Positions 6,530-14,409 of a DNA stretch of 16,390 bases are shown piece by piece. How positions within the stretch are numbered: the stretch's first letter is position 1; each line of letters begins with the position of its first letter. The position numbers and the translations under genes were made by a program. The stretch is from an uncultured marine group I thaumarchaeote. Lineage in GTDB: Archaea > Thermoproteota > Nitrososphaeria > Nitrososphaerales > Nitrosopumilaceae. The DNA is taken from contig CABXKZ010000013.1 of assembly GCA_902512865.1 (NCBI GenBank), positions 1-16,390 on the forward strand, given 5' to 3'. The notes beneath the pieces are model-generated. The model was not told the origin of the DNA, made no database searches, and saw only the letters and a program-made list of their open reading frames with translations.

Positions 6530-7167
6530 CTAGCCAGTAATTGAGAGTGGTAAAACATATTTTGAAATTCCACTTCTTCGTGAAATGATTTGGGCAGACA
6601 ACATATCCCTTTTTCCACGTTGATTGTGATTTTTAATTTTGAATGTAGTACTTGATTCATCAACAAATTCAATTTCAAACTTGGAACAGAATTTCAAATT
6701 TAACATTTGAAGAATTCTATTAGCAGTTTTCATATCACCATTGCCAATTTTAACAATCTTTCTAGAAGCAGGTAATTCAGCCAAAATGGAAATCAAGTAC
6801 TGGATTAATTTATCAAGTGAAACAAAAAATGCTCTAGCAATTTCATTTTCTAAATACGTTACAGAAACACCAATTCTCTGACCAGGGTCAATTCCTAGAA
6901 CTAGCTTACTAGAGTTGGTAGATGAATTGAGCATTTTTGTTATAATTCCTTTTACAACAATTGGATCTTTACTAATGATTTCGTCAAATAGTATGGGTGT
7001 TGAGATTTGTTTTGGGGCCTCTTTTTCAGTAGTGACTATCAAATCACCGTCAAAATCATCTATTTCACTAGGCAATATTGAATCAAATGGAATAGATAAT
7101 TCCTTGAAAATTTTGGATAGTTTGAAATAGGGTTTTCCATACTCTGTAGCGATTCCAATTTTTGCAT
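6530..7167 (-). CDS. RuvC/YqgF-like RNase H-fold protein with an apparent 5' frameshift
   Basis: A cytosolic protein with a RuvC/YqgF-type nuclease fold. The uninterrupted frame from a TTG at 7075 gives 181 residues with G-I-D-P-G at 61-65 (acidic Asp63), V-D-E-S-S-T-T at 138-144 (Glu140) and R-D-M-L-S-A-Q-I-I at 156-164 (Asp157). This is the acidic-residue order of YqgF/RuvC proteins, which process branched DNA or RNA. The same frame continues upstream of the TTG with clearly protein-like sequence (K-I-G-I-A-T-E-Y-G-K-P-Y-F-K-L) but contains no ATG, GTG or TTG there. An ATG at 7167-7165, ideally placed after a TATA box, is in the other frame; one extra A in the A5 run at 7159-7163 would join them into 212 residues. 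The substrate is unknown. Confidence 0.65.
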
Positions 7168-7190
7168 TTTCTATACGAATAATACTTTTG

Positions 7191-7198
7191 GTATAACT
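7191..7198 (-). promoter_or_regulatory. TATA box for the RuvC-like gene
   Basis: Minus-strand AGTTATAC lies 24-31 nt ahead of the ATG at 7167. That is leaderless spacing and supports this ATG, rather than the TTG 92 nt further in, as the real start. Confidence 0.45.
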
Positions 7199-7295
7199 AG
7201 AACAAATTTAGTAGTTTTGGGCGTAAATTTCCTACATAATTTGTCAAAAATTCTTCTAAAACAGAAAGATTGATTGTAAAAGTGAATAAAAGATT

Positions 7296-7625
7296 TTAGG
7301 CTTTTAGAATTGTCTCTACAGCACCATCTACAGCAGAATCAAAGTTAGAATCAATGTTTTTTTGAATTTCACTAATTTTTGATTCTCCATCTTGGGCAAT
7401 TTTCTGAGATTCAGATTCTGCTTTAGATTTAGAGTCAGAAACGAGAGATTCTGCCTCAGAATTAGCCATTTTTCGTGTTTGTTCAAGAAGGGAATCAATC
7501 TCTCTTTGAGCAATAGAATTTAGTGATTTTTTCATATCAGCCAAACTAAGATTTACAGAGTCAATTTCAGATTCTAGTTCCGATAAGGATTTGATAATTA
7601 CATCAACTTTGGTAGTTTGGCTCAT
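7296..7625 (-). CDS. Coiled-coil protein resembling A-type ATP synthase subunit H (peripheral stalk)
   Basis: A 109-residue, almost entirely helical, charged protein with no Cys. Heptad-like Leu/Ile spacing at 10-45 is followed by a long Ala/Ser/Glu/Lys segment at 45-90 (E-A-E-S-L-V-S-D-S-K-S-K-A-E-S-E-S-Q-K-I-A) and a short terminal helix, F-D-S-A-V-D-G-A-V-E-T-I-L-K-A. Size, right-handed-type coiled coil and the C-terminal 'AVExIL' ending fit archaeal ATP synthase subunit H/G, which pairs with subunit E in the peripheral stalk. No other ATP synthase gene is nearby, so this stays tentative. A generic coiled-coil protein is the alternative. A minus-strand TTTTAATAATGG at about 7643-7654 could be its TATA box. 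Confidence 0.5.
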   Translation of the reverse strand: MSQTTKVDVIIKSLSELESEIDSVNLSLADMKKSLNSIAQREIDSLLEQTRKMANSEAESLVSDSKSKAESESQKIAQDGESKISEIQKNIDSNFDSAVDGAVETILKA

Positions 7626-7660
7626 TTTGATTTTTTCCTCTTATTCCATTATTAAAATCT

Positions 7661-8008
7661 TCAATTCGTGGTAAGTAGTAGGATCGCTCTTGCTAGATCG
7701 CCTTCGGATTCTGCTAATGCATTTTTGGCTGCTTCTTCATCAACATTTGCCTGCTGACATACAAGTGAGATATCATCATCGCTGAAAATTTGTACCTCTA
7801 ATTCCTTTTCCTCTATATTTTCAGCCACTACTTGAAATATTGAATTATCTTTAGATTTCATTTCAGTAACTGAAGGTTTACTAATTATGATCTCTTTTTT
7901 GTCAGTCTTGATGATTACTTCTTGAACATTTTGAACCTCTTCCATATCAAGACCCATTTTATCCATCATTCTTCGCATCTCTCGATTGCCGCCACGTCCA
8001 CCCATCAT
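7661..8008 (-). CDS. nac: Archaeal nascent polypeptide-associated complex protein (NAC alpha)
   Basis: A ribosome-associated chaperone that binds nascent chains near the exit tunnel; in archaea it acts as a homodimer. The protein has 115 residues, normal for the family. It begins with a Gly/Arg/Met-rich tail (M-M-G-G-R-G-G-N-R), then the NAC beta-barrel at about 20-72 with V-Q-E-V-I-I-K-T-D-K-K-E-I-I-I. A UBA domain follows at about 78-115, with D-I-S-L-V-C-Q-Q-A-N-V-D-E-E-A-A and L-A-E-S-E-G-D-L-A-R-A-I-L. Its first ATG overlaps the stop of the upstream PUA gene (ATGA), so the two are probably translated together. Confidence 0.93.
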   Translation of the reverse strand: MMGGRGGNREMRRMMDKMGLDMEEVQNVQEVIIKTDKKEIIISKPSVTEMKSKDNSIFQVVAENIEEKELEVQIFSDDDISLVCQQANVDEEAAKNALAESEGDLARAILLLTTN

Positions 8009-8481
8009 ATTTTATCACCATCATTCTGAGATTTTAAACTATCCCGAACTCTAATTGCCATACCTCTAGATTGAGTCTTTATCATATTTGAAGAAAGAAT
8101 GGATTTCCCAACAGCGATTATCTGTTTTTTGAAAAATATAGGCACGTCTGAGCCGATTTCTATCTTTGAACCACATCTTTTGACATGTTGGCAAAAAACT
8201 GACTTTCCCTGCTCAACAAATGGCTTTGAATCAGCATCGACTTCTATACAATAATCATTTACAAACTTCTTATTTTTTGAAAAACGTTCAGCACAGTAAA
8301 TGGACATTGCAATTCCACCATCAGTACGCGGAGTAAAAAATAACAGACCATTATGATATACGGCTCGAATTCTACCGGTCTTTTTTGACATTTTGAAATC
8401 TATATCCTTTGGAATATTCTTTGATACTCCATTTCCAAATAATGCATCAACTGAATGTGAGATTTTTTCGAATCTGTCCAT
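8005..8481 (-). CDS. PUA-domain RNA-binding protein
   Basis: A 158-residue protein. The C-terminal PUA domain (about 78-150) is recognisable from D-Y-C-I-E-V-D, K-S-V-F-C-Q-H-V-K-R-C, the G-S-D-V-P-I-F turn, and the run A-V-G-K-S-I-L-S-S-N-M-I after I-I. This is the arrangement found in archaeal PUA proteins related to the archaeosine transglycosylase C-terminus. The N-terminal half (1-70) looks like the small pre-PUA domain found in such proteins. It likely binds structured RNA, perhaps rRNA or tRNA. Overlap with nac suggests a role in ribosome biogenesis or translation. The gene diverges from the AbrB-PhoU gene. Confidence 0.8.
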   Translation of the reverse strand: MDRFEKISHSVDALFGNGVSKNIPKDIDFKMSKKTGRIRAVYHNGLLFFTPRTDGGIAMSIYCAERFSKNKKFVNDYCIEVDADSKPFVEQGKSVFCQHVKRCGSKIEIGSDVPIFFKKQIIAVGKSILSSNMIKTQSRGMAIRVRDSLKSQNDGDKI

Positions 8482-8500
8482 GGGATTTGAGAATTATTTC

Positions 8501-8511
8501 GTAAATATTAG
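8501..8511 (-). promoter_or_regulatory. TATA box for the PUA-nac unit
   Basis: Minus-strand CTAATATTTAC lies 20-30 nt ahead of the PUA gene ATG at 8481, consistent with a leaderless start. Confidence 0.45.
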
Positions 8512-8630
8512 TCTGAGTGAAAAATGATACAAAAAGTATGAATTTAGGCACAAAAAATGGCTCAAAATGATACTAATCGTACATAAAACACATAGATTAC
8601 AAAAAAAGACATGTTTTTAACTAAAAACCA

Positions 8631-8642
8631 TATATTTATTAA
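8631..8642 (+). promoter_or_regulatory. TATA box for the AbrB-PhoU gene
   Basis: TATATTTATTAA lies 22-33 nt ahead of the ATG at 8664. It is one of the clearest archaeal TATA boxes in the window. It is followed by a second AT-rich stretch, CTATATAG, at about 8645-8652 near the expected transcription start. Confidence 0.55.
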
Positions 8643-8663
8643 TTCTATATAGTAATCCGGGTT

Positions 8664-9707
8664 ATGGTAGATAAGGGTCAAATAAGAAAAATTCAGTTTA
8701 CAGGAAAATCATCTTACATTGTATCATTACCAAAAGATTGGATTAAAGACCAAGGTCTAAAACAAGGAGACCAAGTTACAGTTGGAAGAAACGGAAGTAC
8801 CACATTAGAAGTAAAGCCAGTTAATTTTGAAAAATCTTCAGGAGATGAATCTTCTAATCTTATAATTTCACCAGATGATGACAAATCTGCAATAGTTAGA
8901 AAACTCATAGCGCTATACTTTTTGAACTCTAAAACAATCAATGTAAAACCAAAAATAGGAACACGAATTTCTCCAACTCATAGAATTGCAATCAGAAATG
9001 CTGTCAAAAAGGTCCTAATGGGTTCTGAAATTACAGCAGATTCTACAGATGGAATAACTGTTCAAGTGTTGATCAACTTAATGGAATTATCAGTTGATGG
9101 GGCTTTCAAAAGAATGCTATCTATGGCAAAGTCCATGCAAACAGATGCTTTACTATCTCTAAAAGAGAATAATGATGAACTGGCACGAGAAGTCATTAAC
9201 TCTGATGACGATGTAGATAGATTTGGTTTCTATATAATTAGACAATTAACAATAGCAATTGAAAATCAACACATGCTTGAAGAGATGGGCTTTAAAAATT
9301 CAAGAGATTGTTTAGGATATCGAGTCATTGTAAAAAATATAGAAAGAATTGGAGATCATGCAGTAACCTTGGCACAAGATGCCATAGATATCAAAAAACC
9401 GATCAAAGGTAAAATAATGACCAGTATTGAAAAAATGAATGAATTTGCACTAACAGCCATAGACAATACATGTTTGGCTTTATTCAAAAATGATTATTTA
9501 GAGGCTGAAAATGCAATCAGCGAATCAAGTAATATCAAGAAATATGAAGATGGTGTTCTAAAAGCCCTAGAGCAATCAAAGAACTCTGAAGAGGTTTTTA
9601 GAGTTAGAAGAATTGCTGAAAATATACGAAGAATTGCTGAATATGCAAGCGATATTGGAGAAATTGTTCTAAACATGAATATTGAGAAAGTCACCAAGAA
9701 AAACTAG
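8664..9707 (+). CDS. AbrB-type DNA-binding/PhoU-domain protein (phosphate uptake regulator-like)
   Basis: A 347-residue protein. Residues 1-50 form a SpoVT/AbrB swapped-hairpin DNA-binding domain: [20 protein letters not shown], then L-K-Q-G-D-Q-V-T-V. The rest carries two helical PhoU repeats (about 115-215 and 235-340), with I-E-R-I-G-D-H-A and [13 protein letters not shown] as the paired metal-binding-type motifs. This fusion is common in archaea. PhoU proteins usually tie phosphate transport to signalling, and the DNA-binding domain suggests direct transcriptional control. No Pst transporter is nearby, and the gene instead leads a run with hflX, trm56 and tfe, so its regulated targets are unknown. 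Confidence 0.85.
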   Translation: MVDKGQIRKIQFTGKSSYIVSLPKDWIKDQGLKQGDQVTVGRNGSTTLEVKPVNFEKSSGDESSNLIISPDDDKSAIVRKLIALYFLNSKTINVKPKIGTRISPTHRIAIRNAVKKVLMGSEITADSTDGITVQVLINLMELSVDGAFKRMLSMAKSMQTDALLSLKENNDELAREVINSDDDVDRFGFYIIRQLTIAIENQHMLEEMGFKNSRDCLGYRVIVKNIERIGDHAVTLAQDAIDIKKPIKGKIMTSIEKMNEFALTAIDNTCLALFKNDYLEAENAISESSNIKKYEDGVLKALEQSKNSEEVFRVRRIAENIRRIAEYASDIGEIVLNMNIEKVTKKN

Positions 9708-9715
9708 AGATAATT

Positions 9716-10786
9716 TTGAAATCATGCATTTTAATCACATATGTGAATGAAAATATCAGTTCTGAGGCAAAATCACTGTGTGAGGCAGCCCAATACAACG
9801 TACTTTACACAATAAAAGTAGAAAATTTACAAAAAAGACAATACGGTATTACCGAATCAAAAATTGAGGAATTAGAAGAAAAAATTGAGAAATTAAAACC
9901 AGACGTTATAGTATTTGATGAACTTTTGAAACCAAATCAAAATTACAGCCTAGCTGCAAAATTAAAGTTAGAAATTGTAGATAGAGAATCCTTAATTTTA
10001 GAAATTTTTGAAAGTAGAGCAAGTAGTGCAGAATCAAAGTTGCAAGTAAAATTAGCACAACTACGATATGAAAGGGCAAGAGCTAAAGAACGAGTCAGAC
10101 TAGCAAAAGGTGGAGAACAACCTGGCTTTATGGGAATTGGTAAATATGATATTGATGCATATTACGATGACATTAAAAATAGGGGTAAAGTAATTAAAGG
10201 AAAATTAGAAAAAGCGGGAAAACAAAGAGCACTGCACAGACAAGGAAGAGACAGATTAGGATTTAAAACAATTTCATTAGCAGGTTATACATCTTCAGGA
10301 AAAACTACTCTATTCAACAATGTAACGGGTGAAACAAAAGAAAGAAGTGAATCATTGTTTACGACACTCACAACTACAACACGAAGATTAAAGCTTGGAA
10401 GAGAAATCTCATTAATTACAGATACAGTAGGTTTTATCAGTAAATTGCCTGCATACATGATTGATGCATTTAGATCTACATTAGAAGAATTACTTTTTAC
10501 AGACATAATTTTGTTAATGATAGATTCATTAGATGATGATGAATTAATGAAAAAGAAATTTTCTACTTGTCATAAAACACTAGTTGAATTAGGAGTAGAA
10601 AGAAAAAATATGATTTTTCTATTTAACAAATCAGAATCAATGGATGATAAAAAAATATTACATATTATGAATAATTTAAAAATTGAGGAAGTTGAGAACT
10701 GTTTAGACATATCAGCACTTACTGGGAAAAATCTGGTTGAACTAAAACAACTATTACAAGAAAGATTTTATGGAAAAATTGAATAA
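9716..10786 (+). CDS. hflX: HflX-family ribosome-associated GTPase
   Basis: A 356-residue translational GTPase of the Obg-HflX group, which binds the 50S subunit and in bacteria splits stalled ribosomes. The N-terminal HflX domain (about 1-125) ends in a Leu/Arg-rich helix, L-A-Q-L-R-Y-E-R. A linker with [10 protein letters not shown] follows. G1 is G-Y-T-S-S-G-K-T-T at 190-198, G2 is T-T-L-T-T-T-T-R, G3 is D-T-V-G-F at 236-240, G4 is N-K-S-E at 304-307 (Glu in place of the usual Asp) and G5 is S-A-L-T-G-K. The start is TTG, 8 bp after the PhoU stop; no in-frame ATG or GTG exists before the conserved N-terminus. trm56 begins 1 bp after its stop. Confidence 0.88.
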   Translation: MKSCILITYVNENISSEAKSLCEAAQYNVLYTIKVENLQKRQYGITESKIEELEEKIEKLKPDVIVFDELLKPNQNYSLAAKLKLEIVDRESLILEIFESRASSAESKLQVKLAQLRYERARAKERVRLAKGGEQPGFMGIGKYDIDAYYDDIKNRGKVIKGKLEKAGKQRALHRQGRDRLGFKTISLAGYTSSGKTTLFNNVTGETKERSESLFTTLTTTTRRLKLGREISLITDTVGFISKLPAYMIDAFRSTLEELLFTDIILLMIDSLDDDELMKKKFSTCHKTLVELGVERKNMIFLFNKSESMDDKKILHIMNNLKIEEVENCLDISALTGKNLVELKQLLQERFYGKIE

Positions 10787-10787
10787 A

Positions 10788-11306
10788 ATGAAAATCGAAG
10801 TTTTAAGAATTGGACAGAGAGTGATACGAGATGACAGAGTCACAACTCATGTTGCATTAGTAGCTAGAGCATTTGGAGCATCAAAGATTTACATGAATGA
10901 AGTCGATCCTGAGATTGAAAATACTATTAAAAAAATGAATAAGACATGGGGAGGAGAGTTTGAGGTAGAGTTTTTTGAGGATTGGAAAAAAGTTCTAAAC
11001 TCAAAGATTGATGAATACAAAATTGTCCATTTGACAATGTATGGAGAGAAAATTGATGATGTTGCAAAAGACATTAGAAAAAATCAAAATATTTTGATTG
11101 TGGTAGGGGCAGAAAAGGTGCCTAGAGCAATATATGAGAAATCTGATTATAATGTCTCAGTTTCAAATCAGCCACATTCAGAAATTAGTGCATTGGCGAT
11201 TGTTTTAGATCGATTATACAAAGGAAAACAATTTGACATTAAATTCAAGAATTCAATACGAAGAATCGTTCCTACTAAAAAAGGGAAAAAAGTAATTTCA
11301 AAGTAA
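10788..11306 (+). CDS. tRNA (cytidine(56)-2'-O)-methyltransferase (aTrm56)
   Basis: A SPOUT-class enzyme that uses S-adenosylmethionine to 2'-O-methylate C56 in the T-loop of archaeal tRNAs. The N-terminus V-L-R-I-G-Q-R-V-I-R-D-D-R-V-T-T-H-V, the central I-V-G-A-E-K-V-P region (seen as V-V-G-A-E-K-V-P) and the C-terminal S-V-S-N-Q-P-H-S-E-I-S-A-L-A trefoil-knot motif are diagnostic. The ATG at 10788 gives 172 residues and the usual N-terminus. An in-frame ATG at 10770 would add six residues inside the hflX end and is less likely. The 1-bp gap to hflX indicates coupled expression. Confidence 0.92.
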   Translation: MKIEVLRIGQRVIRDDRVTTHVALVARAFGASKIYMNEVDPEIENTIKKMNKTWGGEFEVEFFEDWKKVLNSKIDEYKIVHLTMYGEKIDDVAKDIRKNQNILIVVGAEKVPRAIYEKSDYNVSVSNQPHSEISALAIVLDRLYKGKQFDIKFKNSIRRIVPTKKGKKVISK

Positions 11307-11332
11307 AAATAGAGGGCAGAATGTGAGAAAAT

Positions 11333-11842
11333 ATGGTTGACAAGTATGAAGACCCTTTTGTAAAGATTGCAGCAATGATTGGAGGAGATGAATATCTCAA
11401 AGTTGCACGCTCTCTGTTAAAGACAGAAGATGCAACAGATGAAGAAATTGCAAGTTCAACAGGTCTCAGAATTAATATGGTTAGAAGAGTATTGTACGAT
11501 TTGTTTGGAAAGGGTTTGATTACAGGTGTTCGTGTAAAAGACGAAAGAAAAGGTTGGTTTGTCTATAGATGGCGCTCAAGAAGAGATGAGGTTGAAAATT
11601 TCATAGAAAATCAGAAAAAGAAAATCCTCAATAGATTACAACAAAGATTAGATTATGAAAATTCTTCAGACTTTTACCATTGTGGTAATGGAGATTGTTC
11701 AAGATCAACATTTGAAGATGCATTAGACCAATTTTTCAAATGTCCAACGTGTGGTCAAGTTCTAAATCTCAAGAAAAATGAAAAAATTAGAAAAAACTTT
11801 TCAAAGAAAATTGATAATATGAAAGGCGATTTGCGAGTTTAG
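11333..11842 (+). CDS. tfe: Transcription initiation factor E, alpha subunit (TFE)
   Basis: The archaeal homologue of TFIIE-alpha, which binds RNA polymerase near the clamp and promotes promoter opening. The protein has 169 residues. An extended winged helix lies at about 5-85 (D-E-E-I-A-S-S-T-G-L-R-I-N-M-V-R-R-V-L-Y-D-L), followed by a charged helix and a zinc ribbon with Cys117, Cys122, Cys137 and Cys140. A short basic C-terminal tail follows. The spacer of 26 bp after trm56 contains GAGGG, a possible ribosome-binding site. The stop overlaps the stop of the convergent arfC gene by 4 bp. Confidence 0.95.
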   Translation: MVDKYEDPFVKIAAMIGGDEYLKVARSLLKTEDATDEEIASSTGLRINMVRRVLYDLFGKGLITGVRVKDERKGWFVYRWRSRRDEVENFIENQKKKILNRLQQRLDYENSSDFYHCGNGDCSRSTFEDALDQFFKCPTCGQVLNLKKNEKIRKNFSKKIDNMKGDLRV

Positions 11843-12489
11843 AATTTATAATTTAAGACAATTTCATTTGTGTTTTTTTGAACTTTTTTTAATTTAAAAG
11901 ATGATAAGTTTTTGGTTGGTTTTAAAATTCCTTCAAATAGATTAACAGAATTTTCTGAACCTAAAACAAAAGGAGCTATTGTAACAATTATTTCATTAAT
12001 TAGATTATTTTTCAAAAATGAAAGATTTAATGTACCACCACCCTCTACTAATATTTTCTTAATTCCTTTTTTACATAAAATTGGTACAAGTTTTCTTACA
12101 TCAACTTGATTTTTTCCACATACAATTACATCTAAAGGTAAATTTTTTAGACGGCTGAAATTTCTTTTTGAGACAAGTTGAGATGTTACAATTATTGTTG
12201 GAATATTTTTGGCTGTTTTAATTATTTTTGAAGTATTTTTTATTGTACCATGTGAATCAAGAATTATTCGGATTGGGTTTTTACCTTTAGCATGCCTAAC
12301 TGTTAGAAGAGGATCATCTTGTTCAACAGTGTTTTTTCCAACTAGTATAGCATCAAATTTAGAACGAAGTTTGTGAACTCTTATTTTATCAGATTTAGAA
12401 GAAAGAACAACTTTATTGTTTCTTTGACCAATTTTACCATCAAGAGTCATTGCTGCACTCAACACAATCATAGACTTACAATTTTCCAT
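11839..12489 (-). CDS. 2,5-diamino-6-ribosylamino-pyrimidinone 5'-phosphate reductase (ArfC / RibD C-terminal type)
   Basis: Reduces the ribosyl group of the riboflavin precursor to ribityl with NAD(P)H. At 216 residues it consists only of the RibD C-terminal, dihydrofolate-reductase-like domain: A-A-M-T-L-D-G-K-I at the N-terminus, then L-R-S-K-F-D-A-I-L-V-G-K-N-T-V-E-Q-D-D-P-L-L-T-V-R in conserved order, and L-V-E-G-G-G-T-L-N near 142-150. It lacks the N-terminal cytidine-deaminase-like domain (HAE and PCxxC motifs) of bacterial RibD, as usual in archaea. The start at 12489 overlaps the amidohydrolase end by 14 bp; Met7 at 12471 would leave a 4-bp gap and is an acceptable alternative. It is the last gene of the riboflavin unit. 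Confidence 0.9.
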   Translation of the reverse strand: MENCKSMIVLSAAMTLDGKIGQRNNKVVLSSKSDKIRVHKLRSKFDAILVGKNTVEQDDPLLTVRHAKGKNPIRIILDSHGTIKNTSKIIKTAKNIPTIIVTSQLVSKRNFSRLKNLPLDVIVCGKNQVDVRKLVPILCKKGIKKILVEGGGTLNLSFLKNNLINEIIVTIAPFVLGSENSVNLFEGILKPTKNLSSFKLKKVQKNTNEIVLNYKF

Positions 12490-13660
12490 TTACAATTTTT
12501 CCTCCAATCATTACAGCATTAATTGAGTTTTCAGAAGCCCGATGTACTATAGATGCATAGACATTATTCATTGGTTCCAAATCGAGTGAATTTTTGTTAA
12601 TAAATAGACAATCGGCAAAATAATTTTCTTTTATGCAGCCAATTTTCTGATTGAGCATTTTACCAGCGTTAACTGTAGCCATTTTTAGTATTTGTTTTGG
12701 ATCAAATCTACTTTTAGACATACCCATTGTAACTTTCCATAAATAATCCATCTCTCTAAAAATATCGGGTGAATTAATCATCACATTATCAGTTCCAATT
12801 GTAATATTACAACCAGATTTTTGCATTGATGAAATGTCAGGGATTCCTTCTGCTAAAGATGAATTTGCACGTGGACAAATAACTATACCGCGTGTATTTT
12901 TTGCTGCTAATTTTAGATCATTTTTTGTTGCAAAAGTCATATGAATCAGAAATGATGGTCGTAGTAACATGGCTCTTTGAATTTCTGATTTTGCAGTTAA
13001 TTTTTTCGAAGTATTAACACTATCTTTTGTTTCAGCTGCATGAATTGCACGTATTTTTTTTGTTTTTGCATATGATTGAAGATTAGAATTGCTATTTTCA
13101 TTTGTGCCACTAATTCCAATTCCATCACAGTTTTTCAGTAATTGAGTTAATTGTTTGATATATTCCTTAGGTAAGGACATGTTTTGTTTAATTTCATTTT
13201 TAGTATTGTAATACTCAATTCTTCCCAAGATTATACAACGAATAGGGATATTATCTAAAGCAGATTTTAATAATAATACACCATCTAGACCACCTTCTCT
13301 AAAATCAATGAAAGTTGTAATTCCTTTTTTTATCATTGATTTTGCAGAATTTTTCATATATTTTGATAGAGATTTTTTTGATGTTTCTTTGAGTAATTTC
13401 TGCTTTAGGCCAATCATGGGATGAATTTTAGAATCAACATCTGCATCAATTGATAGATCTTTTCCTATTGAATCAGCTATATGCGTGTGTGAATTGATAA
13501 ATCCAGGAATTAATAGTAAATTGGAACAATCAATAGATTTTTCTTTTGATGAAATTTTTTTAGAAATTTTTTTAAAGATTCCATTTTTAATTTGTACGTC
13601 AGTTGATTCTATGTATTTTAACTCAGTTCCATAAAGTATACTAATATTTTTTAGAATCAA
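12476..13660 (-). CDS. Amidohydrolase-superfamily deaminase-like protein in the riboflavin cluster
   Basis: A 394-residue metal-dependent hydrolase of the ATZ/TRZ, cytosine/guanine/SAH-deaminase type. A small N-terminal beta-domain is followed by a TIM barrel with all expected ligands: His58 and His60 in N-S-H-T-H, His207 in I-H-A-A-E with Glu210 as the proton-shuttle residue of deaminases, His240 in L-I-H-M, and Asp291 in T-I-G-T-D-N. C-P-R-A-N-S-S-L-A-E-G at 262-272 matches the substrate-side loop of SAH/MTA-type deaminases. It overlaps arfA by 4 bp and arfC by 14 bp. Position suggests deamination of the 2,5-diamino-pyrimidine intermediate of riboflavin synthesis, which ArfC cannot perform; this is inference. 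Alternatives are an adenosine-type deaminase or the FAPy deformylase. Confidence 0.85.
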   Translation of the reverse strand: MILKNISILYGTELKYIESTDVQIKNGIFKKISKKISSKEKSIDCSNLLLIPGFINSHTHIADSIGKDLSIDADVDSKIHPMIGLKQKLLKETSKKSLSKYMKNSAKSMIKKGITTFIDFREGGLDGVLLLKSALDNIPIRCIILGRIEYYNTKNEIKQNMSLPKEYIKQLTQLLKNCDGIGISGTNENSNSNLQSYAKTKKIRAIHAAETKDSVNTSKKLTAKSEIQRAMLLRPSFLIHMTFATKNDLKLAAKNTRGIVICPRANSSLAEGIPDISSMQKSGCNITIGTDNVMINSPDIFREMDYLWKVTMGMSKSRFDPKQILKMATVNAGKMLNQKIGCIKENYFADCLFINKNSLDLEPMNNVYASIVHRASENSINAVMIGGKIVNGKL

Positions 13661-14409
13661 TTTAATTCATAAATCTCAGGTTTTTCTTTTCCTGAATCTC
13701 TAATTTCTCTTATTGTATCAAGAGATTTTGTTGCGAGTTTTACAGCATCTCTAGATGTTTGTGCTGTACCTATTCCACAATTTAGTTCAATTTCAAATTC
13801 ATCTTTACTTATTTTGATAAAGTCTTTTGCAAAGATTTTGAATTCAGAGTTTGTTACAACCATGAAATTATCTCCACCCATAAAAAATGTAAGTGAGTTT
13901 TTTGAAAGAAAATATTCTGACATTCTTGAATAAATTTTAAACATTAGAGACGAGGTATCATAAGGTGACATTTTCTGTTTTCGTTTAGATGTTAAATCAT
14001 CTACATCTAGATGCATAATTGTAACAGAATGTTCTAAATGACCATTTAATGTTCCAAAAATTGAATATTGTTCGTTAAGAAATTTTTGTGATTTTTTTGC
14101 TTCGTATGCATCTAGATTTGCATCATATGGATTTTCACCATAACCAATTGACATAGAGAGTTTTACATCAAATAAAGACTCTAATTCCTTTTGTATTACA
14201 ATATGTTCATCAAGTGAAAGACCATTTGTGACTGAAAAATATTCATCAGAGCGATTAAGAAAAACAAGACAGTTTTTCTTGGAGAATAATTCTTGAAGTT
14301 TATTGTACAATTGTGATTGTAACATTTGTAATTCATGTTCACGGTCACTTCCTAAAGTAAGAGTCCATGGTCCATATCCAGTAATTTTCATTATTGTTAG
14401 TTGAATCAT
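13657..14409 (-). CDS. GTP cyclohydrolase III (ArfA)
   Basis: The first step of archaeal riboflavin (and in some archaea F420) synthesis: hydrolyses GTP to 2-amino-5-formylamino-6-ribosylamino-pyrimidinone 5'-phosphate (FAPy). The protein has 250 residues. It opens with M-I-Q-L-T-I, then G-Y-G-P-W-T-L-T and E-L-Q-M-L-Q-S-Q-L-Y, the conserved family N-terminus, which supports the start at 14409 over Met7. The two palm-like (nucleotide-cyclase-type) halves show V-T-N-G-L-S with S-M-S-I-G-Y-G-E-N-P-Y-D-A, and then H-L-D-V-D-D at 133-138 with F-M-G-G-D-N-F-M at 176-183. The Asp residues of those last motifs should bind magnesium. It overlaps ribH and the amidohydrolase by 4 bp each. Confidence 0.92.
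   Translation of the reverse strand: MIQLTIMKITGYGPWTLTLGSDREHELQMLQSQLYNKLQELFSKKNCLVFLNRSDEYFSVTNGLSLDEHIVIQKELESLFDVKLSMSIGYGENPYDANLDAYEAKKSQKFLNEQYSIFGTLNGHLEHSVTIMHLDVDDLTSKRKQKMSPYDTSSLMFKIYSRMSEYFLSKNSLTFFMGGDNFMVVTNSEFKIFAKDFIKISKDEFEIELNCGIGTAQTSRDAVKLATKSLDTIREIRDSGKEKPEIYELN

Noticed and set aside
6448..6678. Minus-strand frame of 76 codons at the 3' end of the RuvC-like gene
   Set aside because: It overlaps the conserved RuvC-like frame in another phase and has low-complexity composition, so it is a shadow.
10770..10787. Earlier ATG for aTrm56
   Set aside because: It lies inside the end of hflX and adds residues that are absent from the usual aTrm56 N-terminus.
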